From positions 12,152,001 to 12,216,000 of the forward strand of contig NC_084711.1 of the NCBI RefSeq assembly GCF_033807575.1: a stretch of DNA of 64,000 bases, given 5' to 3'. This document shows positions 37,101-49,100 of this stretch, in pieces. Origin of the DNA: Cydia pomonella (Eukaryota > Arthropoda > Insecta > Lepidoptera > Tortricidae). How positions within the stretch are numbered: the first letter of the stretch is position 1; every line of letters begins with the position of its first letter. The position numbers and the translations under genes were made by a program. The notes beneath the pieces were generated by a model. The model was not told where the DNA came from. It saw only the letters and a list, made by a program, of their open reading frames with translations, and did no database searches.

Positions 37101-40100
37101 ACCCCATAAATAAATTTGCCAGATTAGAAAAATACAAAGACTGCAGACAGCCATTAACCACTATATAAATATAGTATCAATGAATGCAGTGTTGAGTTCC
37201 TGATAAGTCAGGCTGCCAGAGCTCCTGAAAATGCACCGTATTTACTACGAAACACCGGTACCCGTCTGTCTACCTACCAACCTACCCAGGATACTACTAT
37301 AACATACATAGACTACAGTGACCGCTTACCATCAAATAGGCCAAAAGCTTACATTGCAACGGACAAAAGCCTTTATTTCCATGTACGATCAAGCCTATCA
37401 TTGTGCCAATGGAAATGCAACCCACCCAGCTTAGTCCTGCCACTTAGAAATGCGGCCAACAATGTACTAATAACCGAGGTATCTTACTGGCGCGAGTGCC
37501 GCAGCTGTCGCAGATGATCACAGCTCTATGGCGTGGCCCAAACTCACAGATTATTATCGCCCGCCATTAATGGCGTCGTCGAAGAATATACCCGAGCTAA
37601 GTATTTTAAGGTGTTGCATCCTTCATGTTTCCTCCTTTCGCAGTACTTACCGATAAGAGGTACGGCAAGCTGGTAGGGCGTGCCCGGCTCGGCGGCCACG
37701 GCGCGCAGCAGCGGCAGGTGGTCGATGAAGCAGTTGGTGTCGGGCACCAGCCAGCGCGGCCGCACCTCCACTTCCACGACTGCCGAGCTCACGCGCAGCA
37801 TCTCCTGAGAATAACACTAGCATTTCAACTACACGGGTTTGCCCGCTCTATATTATAGTGCGGCTTCTAAGCTCAAAGTATTGTCCCAATCGGAAGAAAG
37901 CATGAAAGTTGGTATGCATGTAGCTTAGGTAGATAAAAAAAAAAATAGAATCGGAAACCACTTATCAAGTGGGTGCTTCCCCCTTTAAGGCCACTTTTGT
38001 CCCATTTTGCACTTTCTCATTATTAAAAGAAAAAACTGGTTGGAGTTGGATTTATTATTAGAAAAACGGTGTTACTTGTCTCGCCACATGAAGTTAGCTT
38101 CATGAGGCAAGACAAGTAATATATCCGTAGATAGTCCAGTAAATTTGTTTTTACTTTTTACCAAAGCTTTAAGTGCTACTTATGTTCTCTATAAGTAACG
38201 ATCCGTGGGAACTAAGTCTTATAGACGCCTCGCTAATACCTATAACTGTACCGACAAACTACGTCATCATAAATAATGTCCAATAAAAATATTACCTTAA
38301 AAATAAAAACCCTTATTATTTGTAACTAGTGTATTTCGAGTTAAAGATCATCATTATCACTAGTTATAAAACCGATAGAGCATGATTACAGTCAGGAAAT
38401 GAAACTAGTTTAATATATCCGTTAACGTTAAATGGAAACACGCTAACTATAAAGTTCTTTAAAATCCATATCCCTTCGTTTTCAATTCAATTCATAGGCG
38501 CATGTTTCTTGACATGACTCTTCTATCAACTCATATATAATTTAATACAATTACATTAAAGACTATTACAGACAACATAAATGTTACGAATCAATTATAA
38601 AACGTAAGCTTTGCAGTTGTATAATAATTTATAATACATATAAAAGATAAAAACATAAAACTACTATAAAAACACAAAAATAAAGATTTCATCAAAGATA
38701 AACCTCAGACAAAATAAAATAAGCAAAAGCGCTAATTATATGAGAATATTCTAAAGCAGATTTTTAAAACATGGATAAATGCGTCGCATGCCGAACCGTA
38801 TGTTATTTGATGCGCGCAGCGAGAATAACAAGTCGTATGACACAATAATTACGGCCCCGGATTCCGAATGCGCTAATCTCAATGACGGAAGCCGTAATCG
38901 ACGAAACCGTCATACTCGAACCTGCAGTGTTTAACTTGTTTACACTCCGTGCATCCACCATAAACGTGTGTCACGCAAAAAATAAAGAAAAAACCTGCCT
39001 GGTGCATGTCGGAACATTGATAACAAATGGAGGGTTCTTCAAGGTTTTTTTGTATATATTTAGTATTTGTTGATGTACCGGAAAAGAAAAACAAATTGTC
39101 TACCTATTGTCGCCGCATTCATGTCATATCATGAGATTTCATTACACAGACAAAAAACATTGAAAAATCACGTCTTGTGTTATCGTTCCCTTTAATTTTT
39201 TATGGCTTGGTAAAGCATCAATATCACAGTTAGTGTAAATTTTACTTATAGGTAGACCAATAACAGTTCATGAAATACAGCCCAGAGGCAGCTTTGGAGA
39301 CGTTACAGTTCCGTTTCCTTCTTTTCGGGTAGGGAACCCTAAACACGGTTTTAAAATTGACAATCACGCCGTTATACAATCAACATAAATAAAAAAGGAG
39401 TACGACTAAATGCCGCTAGCGTCCTTGGTACAATGCCTCAAGGGCCTATTTTAGATTTAAACTACTGAGTAATCCTCTGTATATATCCATTATGTATATA
39501 TTATTGTAAATAAAATTTAGACTAAACCTCAAAAAGAAGTCCTGAGGAAGAATAATTATGCAGTAACCGACGTTACACGCGCACGTCGACCTTGAACTTT
39601 AAGGACGGCTCGGATAAAAAAAGCAATTTCTTCCTTAGTTTAATCGACCAATTAGCCTTCACCTGTACGGAGGCGCACGATTTTATATCAATTCACGTTT
39701 TATGATTTTTTCAAAAAAGTAAATATGTACTAATAAATATACTCTATACAACATTAGTACTCATTAGGCAATAAAGGTTTTATCAAATAACAGCCTGGCA
39801 GTCAAGGATTCGTAAACCACGTAGGAATTTATTTATTTACGTTTAAAGTAGATGTGATTGATGCTCAAACAATTACTTTAATCAAGATCCTAGAGATAAG
39901 AAATTTGTGCAAATTCAACAGGCGCGCTCGTTGTACCTATGTTTTAGGTTGGCAATATCTAAACAGGAATTGTAGTACTAACATAAGTTGACCCAATCTA
40001 ATGGCATTAAAATTAGGTTTATTACATCGTGAAGTCGTCTACTATAGTTATTTAAAATGTTACCTGTGAGCTAAAAACATTGCCTAACTTATATTTCTCC

Positions 40101-43100
40101 ACTGAAAGTAAACTAACACGAAAAAGTAAAAAAGTCATTCGTAAATTATTACCAGTATTATAATACACCTTTTTTTTTAATTCCGTTAACTTCAGGGTAA
40201 GTACGTTTAAGGAAACTTAGCTAGGTCGGATAGGGATACGCGGCCAGCAACCCCGTTTCTCGCCGAGATTTGTATAGTTCTTTTCTCAAACTTGCAATGA
40301 AATAATAATAATAAGAAAATAGGATGATGATGATTGTTTCATGTCCTAATGTAATAGGTTATTCAGTGCGTCGGGTATTGAAGGGAAACAAAAATGTGAT
40401 TGTTTTGGCGCTACGACGCACGCCATTACGCTTTTTGTTTTTCTTTTACCTTTTTTTTCTTTTTTGCGTTTTTTAAATATTACTTTGGGGTTATTGCACT
40501 GGGAACGAAAATTTGATTATTTTTGTGCTATGACGCACGGTTTAGGAGATACAGCCCTATAAAGTTTTTTTTTTCAGTCATGCAGAAATCGTTATAGGGC
40601 TGTATCTCCTAAACCGTGCATCGTAGCGCAAAAATAATCAAATTTTCGTTTCCCTTTAGAAAACCCTTAAATAATATTTAACAAACACGAAAAAATAAAA
40701 AAAATCATAATGGCAGTATTTTGCTTATAGGTTTTTTTATGGTTGAATGCCAAGACGTTCCATAATTTGACGTTTAAAACAGAAGAAGTTTGCCTTACAG
40801 GCCTATGTGTGTACGGCTGTATGAAATTCATTTACATATCATCTTAACTCATCGCACCTGATATGTAGTATTTCCGGACCTAATTTGAAGTCATGTCAAC
40901 ATTTCATTACAATTTAGAGAAACAAGTATTTTAATGTTGCGTATAGCGTTGTTGTAATATGGGCATTACATTTAACCCAACCAAACAATTGAAAACTGTG
41001 ACATATCAATGTCATTTCGAACATCAATCGTCCGAGATAGTATTTGCGTTTAGTAGCAAATGTACTATACACTAACCAATATGTAAACAGACCCTTAGGC
41101 AAGTGCATACGCTCGTAAGGGCCTTATAAGATAAAAATAAATTATTAATTATCTCCGAAATGGAGTTAAAAACAACACCGGTGTCTTTGAGAAAGTTACT
41201 TAATTTAAGCTCAGGAATGCACCCTTGAAATTAACGAAAAATAAAAAAAAAACACGGGGTATAGTCTTTGATTTTATTATATCTTACACGACGGTCTTAG
41301 ACGACTCTATCCTATAGCTTGAAATGATGCTGACCGGGTTGTGTAGACGCGGCCCGCGGCTATATTAATTGGCTGTTTGCGTTTTTCATAGTTGATACAT
41401 GTTTAAAAAAGTAAAAAACAATACAGTAATAACTTTCCGTCCGCTAAGAGACGACAATAATGGTTTGTTTTTTTTTTATTAGAATTTGACCATAACGAAG
41501 AACTTCCCGTACTATTTTTGCTACAATAAGGTGAACATTTCTGAGCATATTGGAGAAAATATTTTTAAATTACTTAGTTCTATAATGTAATGTAGTGTAA
41601 GCTGCAGAGATAACTGACGCCCTCAGTCAGGGGGTCAGTTATCTCTGTACGTACAATAAAATTGAGTGATGAAATAATAAAATTACTGTAACTAGATCTA
41701 TAATGATGAGTTTTTTGTGAGACAGGATATGAAGAGAGCAACATAAGATTTGCGAACAAGTTCTCTAAACCATGCAATAAAGCTAACTTGTTCCTGTATT
41801 GGCTCTTTTATTACTATACGGACCTGCATACGCTGCCGACGCATCTCTAAGTTGGCCTTCCTGCTCTCGAGCTGTTCCTTCCTGCGCAGCAGCCTCCTGG
41901 TAGCCTCGTCAGGCCCCTCGGCCCCTCCGGCCTCCTCGGCGAGGCTGGGCGGCCCGCTCGCCGCCGCGCTCGTGCTATCTTCATCTTCAGAGTCTTCGGA
42001 CTGCAACAGCGTATTTCCATTAATCATATGTAATGAATGTAAAGCCGCCTTGACGGCTTTTCGCTGTCAAGTGGCGATGGTAACTCGCGCTGATTACAGC
42101 GCCCTTCTCGATTTTTATTTCATAAAACTCCTATATAGATCGCCACGCGATTAAGTCATTCGGTATATTTAACTCAGTTTGTTTTTATCCTACTATAATT
42201 TGAATAACAAACTATTTTATACAATTAATTAAGCTTAAACCCGTCAGAAAACTAGCTTTTTTGATGACAGGAGAAGAATATCACAAAATTTACGACATTG
42301 TGATACAATACTATACAGCTATATTTTTTTATAAAAAAGGAAACATTTTTTTTCTCGTAGTTTTTTTAAATAACTTATTATAGTACATTGTGCAACGAGG
42401 GGGGTAAGTGAAATTTTGGATACGAGGGTGATTATCCCGCAGGCTGGAGGGAATTAAAGACCCGAGCTTGCAATATTCTTACCCCCGGAGTTACAATGTT
42501 TTTCATCACACTTGCAAAGAAAAAAACTAAATTTTAAACGAAATAATTCTTAAATACGGTGACATATCAAACATTCGTCCGCCATTTTGTAATTTCTTGA
42601 CAGGTTAGCATCGAGGGCAAAGACCTATTCGGCATTCAGCCATGATTAATAAATATTTTAAGCGACTGTTAAATTAATCGAATTATTTAATTTTAAACAT
42701 AAACAAAAATATATTATAAACGTCAGTATTTTAAAAGTAAAACTCATTTATGCTACTTGGTTTGTATGAATAAGTGACATAACTAAAAAAAAAGCTATAA
42801 CTCCCTAGGGAGTTACAGCTTTTTTTTCACAATCCATAATTCCCGCGGGAACAAAATAGGCCTTTGTCCTTCAGTACACCTGCATGAAATAAGAACTTTT
42901 TCGAGCAAGTGTGATGAAAATAATATATCTATACTATCGTAAATAAAAAGAACGGCAAAGTACGTGACGGACCACGCACAGTGACGGGTTGCGTGCTATA
43001 TGCTGTCAAAAAAAGTAACCAAAAGTTTACGATCTGAATAATATTATATAATTTCCTACATTGATTATGAAATTATGTGCCAAGTGTGTTTGCTATCGCC

Positions 43101-46100
43101 GCCGGTCGGATTGGCTGCGGACGAAAGTAGTGTCCCGTTTTTGACATAAGGTCAACCGGGAAAAAATCTTACATGGGGGAAATGCGTTTATTGAAGATAT
43201 CATCGAAACGCACCATATTATAACTATTATAGTCGTCCGACATTAAAAGTTCGGTGATCACACTTCGAACACAGAACGTTGCAATAGTTCTAAAATGTTC
43301 CTTTTTAGAAGATATCTTCAATAGACGAATTTAACACAAGTGGCCTCATAGAACCCTAAAATTGCAAACTGGTTTCACGTTGATAATTGTAGATCACTGC
43401 TGTAAAATAGATTTAACACAAATTGGGCTTTATTGCTACAATTTCAATTAAAAGTGGTCGTTAAATTAAGCATAGTTAAATTAACCAACCAGATCGGCGT
43501 ATCATTAGGTCCAGGAATTGTTAGGTGTGCCTATCGCGAACTGGTATTAAAGAATACATATTAAACACGAGTGGATTTGCTTCACTATAATATTTGAGAA
43601 TAGTTCTTGAGAGTTGAGACAGTTGGTTAAACATGACGCACAAACATTAGCTTATGTATGTACCATTGTCGACACATGTAGGGACCATTCTTAAACCGTA
43701 CTGCATCTAGATAAGGTCGACCTATGTTACGCGTGTTGCTGTTGATATAAAGCTAAAACTCAAACAATGAGTATCCATATGTATTCAGTGGGGGTCGACA
43801 ACTCGAATAAATTTGCAAAAAGATACAAAAAGAACGAATTCGTGTCTCGATGAGTAATACCATTACATAAAATGACCCAAATTATTACTTCGGTAGTTTA
43901 TATCACTAACTCGCTTTAAGAACAGGATGTTCATTAAATCCTTATAACACCTAACCTAACGGTATAATCGTTAAATGGACTAACGGAATAAGCGGGAATA
44001 CTAACTCTTAATAATGGATTAATAACTATTCCTATTTCGCCTTTACGGTCACAAAATTACTAAGGAATATAAAACTAAATGAAACTACCGTTTAAAATTG
44101 AATACGGAAAAAAATAATACAGCAGCTTTGGTGTGAAAACTTACGCTTATTTTTTTCTATTAATATATCTACACGTTTATTGTTTCTTTAGCCATTCCGC
44201 GGACTATTATTCTGACTTAATAGGCTAAGATGGACACCAATACTTGGTATTAAACTAACAATAATATATGCGATTGTTTTTTTTTTTTCGAAATGAGGGC
44301 GGTTAAAACCTGAAATGGCCCTCGCGCGGGTAGATGTTAGTTGTTACGCAATTTCATATAACTAAGGGCCAGTTGCACCAACCACAACTCACTGAATATT
44401 CCGTGCCACTCAGCAGTGAACTAAGAATTTATGCATGCAATAAAATTTTGTGAACTGTTTAACTCATCATGTAATGTTCATTTACCAAGTGTTGTAGCGG
44501 AGTGTGGTGCGTCTGCACGTGTTGCACGGCGCTGACGTAGCGCGGGGCGCCGCTCGTCGGGTACTCGAGCCGCAGCACCGGCGGATCTACACCCACCAGG
44601 TATCTAAAACCAAGCAGATTGACAATAGTTTCACTAATAAATAAGAATAATGTACTACTTTCTTTTTTTTTTTCTTTTTTGGACAAGAATGCATCACGAG
44701 AGTATTACATTATTAAGTTTCTATAGGCGTTTTCTATCAACGATTCTCAGCTTGACTGTCCTGTATAGAATAATAATAGGTTATTTGTGTCTCCAGCCCT
44801 TTTAACAGGGTTATCGAAATGGTTATAGCGCAACGTACCTGCAGCGACATAATATCGGCGGGCGCCCACACCGCCGTTCATACGTGTGTGAGCAGCGTGA
44901 AGCCGGCCAGCGACAAGTCCTCAACACATCCTATCCAACATCACTTCTGGATATACTCACTCTGTGCCAAAGAACAGCAGTTTCCTCGTGCGTAGCGCGT
45001 GCTCGGCAGCGTGGTGCTTGGCGGGCGGGTCGGCGCGCGCCCATGCCGCCGCCGGCTCCATGTACATGAGCGGCGTGAAGCCGGCCAGCGATGAGTCCTC
45101 GGCTAATCGCACCGACACGTAACCTGGCATAATAATATTAATAGAATTGTAGAAACACCAGCGAACAGAAACACAGATTCCTCCTTTTAGTTATGACAAA
45201 AGCCGATATTAAGCCAGCCGCACATTGGATACTATTCAGTTCGTACGCAATAGTATATTATTACAGAAGCTGAGAAATGGAAATTCGTTTGTTAATTCGA
45301 TGATGACAAAGAAGACGAATCCACGAATTGCTATTCCTGCCGAGGCATATATAGTGCTTTTCTCTAAACATACGAGGAAATAAAATAAAATAATCATTAT
45401 TTAAACATGAATCATCACTCAAGAACCTTCCACATCAAAAACAAAAATATTTTTTAAAAGTTAAAAGCACTAACTCATACTGTCATGCAGTACAATTCAA
45501 TATTCGTTCATCCAATTTAATTGTGCGATATAAGCTGTATGTGCACGCCTGAGGTCCTAAAAAAAGTTATGTAGTCTTTGGTTTTATTAAGCAGTATTCG
45601 CACGATCATACACGACAGTATTGTAAGAACGAAACATGTAAGTTGGCTTATCTTCCTATCTCACTCTATCCTATAGCTTGAAATGACTGCTGACCCGTGT
45701 AGACGCGGCTATAATAATAATTGGCTGTTTGCATTGATTTTTCTTAGTGGGTACATACTAAAAATTAAAAGCAATAACTTCCTTTCTGCTACAACAGGGC
45801 AGTAATGATTTTTTAGGGTTCCGTAGCCAAATGGCAAAAAACGGAACCCTTATATATTCGTCATGCCCGTCTGTCTGTCCGTTTATGTCACAGCCACTTT
45901 TTTCCGAAACTATAAGAACTATACTGTTCAAACTTGGTAAGTAGATGTATTCTATGAAGCGCATTAAGATTTTCACACAAAAATAGAAAAAAAAAACAAT
46001 AAATTTTGGGGGTTCCCCATACTTAGAACTGAAACTCAAAAAAATTTTTTTTTCATCAAACGTGTGGGGTATCTATAGGTCTTCAAAAATGATATTGAGG

Positions 46101-49100
46101 TTTCTAATATCATTTTTTCTAAACCGAATAGTTTGCGCGAGAGACACTTCCAACGTGGTAAAATGTGTGCGTGACTTCGTGAAATGGTCAGAAAATGGAA
46201 AAATTATATCTTCTTACTTTTTATCTCAATAGAAGACTGCTCACTACACCATTATTTGAATAAAATAACGAAGTTAATAAACTTGTTTACGACCATTTTC
46301 TAGTGCTACGTAGTTACGTATAAAAGCTTTTAATAAAAGTCATAGTATAATTAGTACTCGGGTGTGAAAACGCACAGTACTAAATGGCATATGGCACCTA
46401 GAAACAATAGGGATGATGACACAGTATGTAAATTTTTGTGACGCCCTTCCAACTCGCCGGAAAATAGTCCAGTCTTACCCTTAAATCTAGACTTATTTTA
46501 AATACTTATTCTTCTTCTTCATCACGTTTTCCCGGCATTTCCACGGCTCATGGAAGCCTGGGGTCCACTTAACAACTAATCCCCAGAATTGGCGTTGGCA
46601 CTAGTTTTTACGAGAGCGACTGCCATCTGATCTTCCAACCCAGAGGGTAAACTAGGCCTTATTGGGATTAGTCCGGTTTCGTGTACGATGTTTTCCTTCA
46701 CCGAAAGCGACTGGTAAATATCAAATGATATATCGTACAAGTTCCTAAAAACTCATTGGTACGAGCCGGGGTTTGAACCCGCGACCTCCAGATTGCAAGT
46801 CGCACGCTCTTACCACTAGGCCATCAGCGACAGCCACTTATACTTACTTTTTTAATACATACTTATTAATTTAATAAAATATTAACGTATTAAGCTGTAG
46901 ATTAGTATTTTTTTTAATAAGTTAAATTTTGATATAAATCATAAAAAGTATCGTTTTCTTGTAATAACTTTCAGGAAACGCTCTTTCTTTCTCAAAACAA
47001 AATCCGCAGTAATACCCACATCTACTCTATCATGGCATACACACGCAGGCGACACGACTAATTGCCATCTTCTCACTTCAAATAACCATCATACTTTAAT
47101 AAAGTAAACGTAATCTAGAATTTTAAAAGGAGCCAATTCAGTCTTATCTTTTGTTTTATCGTTCGATTTAATAGGCTTGATTGGACTATAAAAGCGTTAC
47201 ATAAATAAATTTAATGTTAAAAGTTTTACCGTGGCGATGTAGACTGCTTTTACGATAATATAATTGTAAATTGTATATTCAAGCCTCGCGTCTCATGAAC
47301 CAACTGTTAATATGTATATGTTTGGTAAAAACTTGACATGTGACATGATAGAATAAATTGTTTCTTCTAAATAGGGTTTGCAGGGCGTTTCAATAATCCA
47401 ATGAAGAATCACTGCAAATAAACCGGGAACACCAATAAGAAAAAATCGAATCTAAGTTCCAAATTCGATTAAATACATACAGGATTTTAAAGCGACAAAC
47501 CCGTTGGCAGATATCGGAAAACAGAAACCATAGATTAAAGAAGTTGGAACCTATTGTATAAAAAAATGTGCCCACTAAAAGTAAGGCGACTGAAATGAGA
47601 TTCCTGTCACTTACCTTCCTTCGATTCACTTTCCAACTCTATCGTCTTATCATCAAGGTCTTCGAGTATGTTCATAAGTTTCGCAAGCCAGTCCCACGGA
47701 CTGCTTTCAGTTCTAAAACAAAATGCATTTTATTAAATGTAAATACAACAGAAAATTATGAAACTAACATTTTCGAAAATTATAAATGAGAAATGAATAT
47801 TTAATTTATGTATTAAAAAATATACATTTAAACCATGTTATAAGGCAACCAAAAAGAATCTTACCCTATTTCGAAATTGTCGAAGGATGGCGGTGGATTC
47901 CAAACGCTACTGTGGCATAGCATCCAATCCGACCACACCTAGACAAAAGAAACAAATAAAATTAAATGCTCCCGTCGCGACATGTACCTAGGGTGAAAAA
48001 AAACGAAAAAAATATTTCACTCTAAAATTAGCATAGGCGCCGATCTGAGCGCCAATGGGGAGGATAAATATTACAAAACAAAATAAAAAACGCCGTTTGA
48101 AAATACGTTTGTTTCAAGCTGCTTAATGACTAGGTCGGAATGTAGTTTGTAAAGCAAGGCATTTATTGTTGGCTACCCATTTCATGACTTACTAGTTTCA
48201 GTAAACTAGGAAAATAAATAAATAAATAACCATTAGATTGTGCTATAACTATTAAATTTTCTTTAATTTTGTTATTATGTCGTTCATTATTATACATGTA
48301 CAGCAATCGGTTCCATAGCGCATCTTTTTTGCAAATATTGTATAATAAAAGTTATTTTTAATTCAAATTAAGTAATTTCAAGAGCATACCTATACTTACT
48401 CGTATTTATAGAATACATAAGTTAACGTTTAATGGCTATTGCATCATCGCATGCAGCAAACCTCTGTACAGGGAAATAGCGACAAAACACCATTTAAAGA
48501 TACTTTTGTTTTATATGTCAATGATCAGAATGAAATGAATCGCGGAAAAGGCATTTAGGTAAATATAAACTGCATATTTATTTCATAAAAATAATTAAAA
48601 ATCGCATTCCGAGTTCGTTTTTTGCATAATTTTATTTAGAATATAATGAGCGTTTGTAGGATGGTGTTCGTGGAGCCGCGTAATATTTTACTTTTTATCT
48701 ATAAAATAGATTATTTTTAAGGTTCATTTCTGCATGTTGTTTAGCCATTAATAATTATACACATATTTCACTTTTATTTCGCTATATTATTTTGACAAAA
48801 CTGAGCACCTATTTTTTTATAATATTACAGATAAATTAAAAAGACTTAACATGTGCTATACTTCTTTAATGCAAATCGCCATGCTACGATTACAAGGGGT
48901 CAAACAGCGAAAAACTAAATCATTTGAAAATAAGTTTCCTGTTGCTAACTAAGTCAGAGAGATATCTACTTAATTAATATGTTATTTACCCATTAGTTTC
49001 AGTATATTAAATGACCTTAGCTGAATACAGCTGTTAGGTCAGCTCCGAAGAGCGCGCGTAACCCGTAACGGTAAGCACCACGGCATCGTTAAGTAAGTAG

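Larger units (their letters stand above)
34851..37650 (-). other. SMG6 intron between the two PIN exons
   Basis: It holds the composite repeat and SINE (35.4-36.2 kb), a GGGTTCCGTA start fragment (36285-36345), and the possible decayed exon copy at 37485-37545. The rest is AT-rich without features. Confidence 0.6.
37805..41823 (-). other. SMG6 intron between linker and PIN exons
   Basis: It contains the truncated non-LTR 3' UTR with hairpin (40.2-41.3 kb) and AT-rich DNA. A short SINE-like or MITE-like sequence may lie near 38050-38120 (GCCTCATGAAG palindrome). No other gene. Confidence 0.7.
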
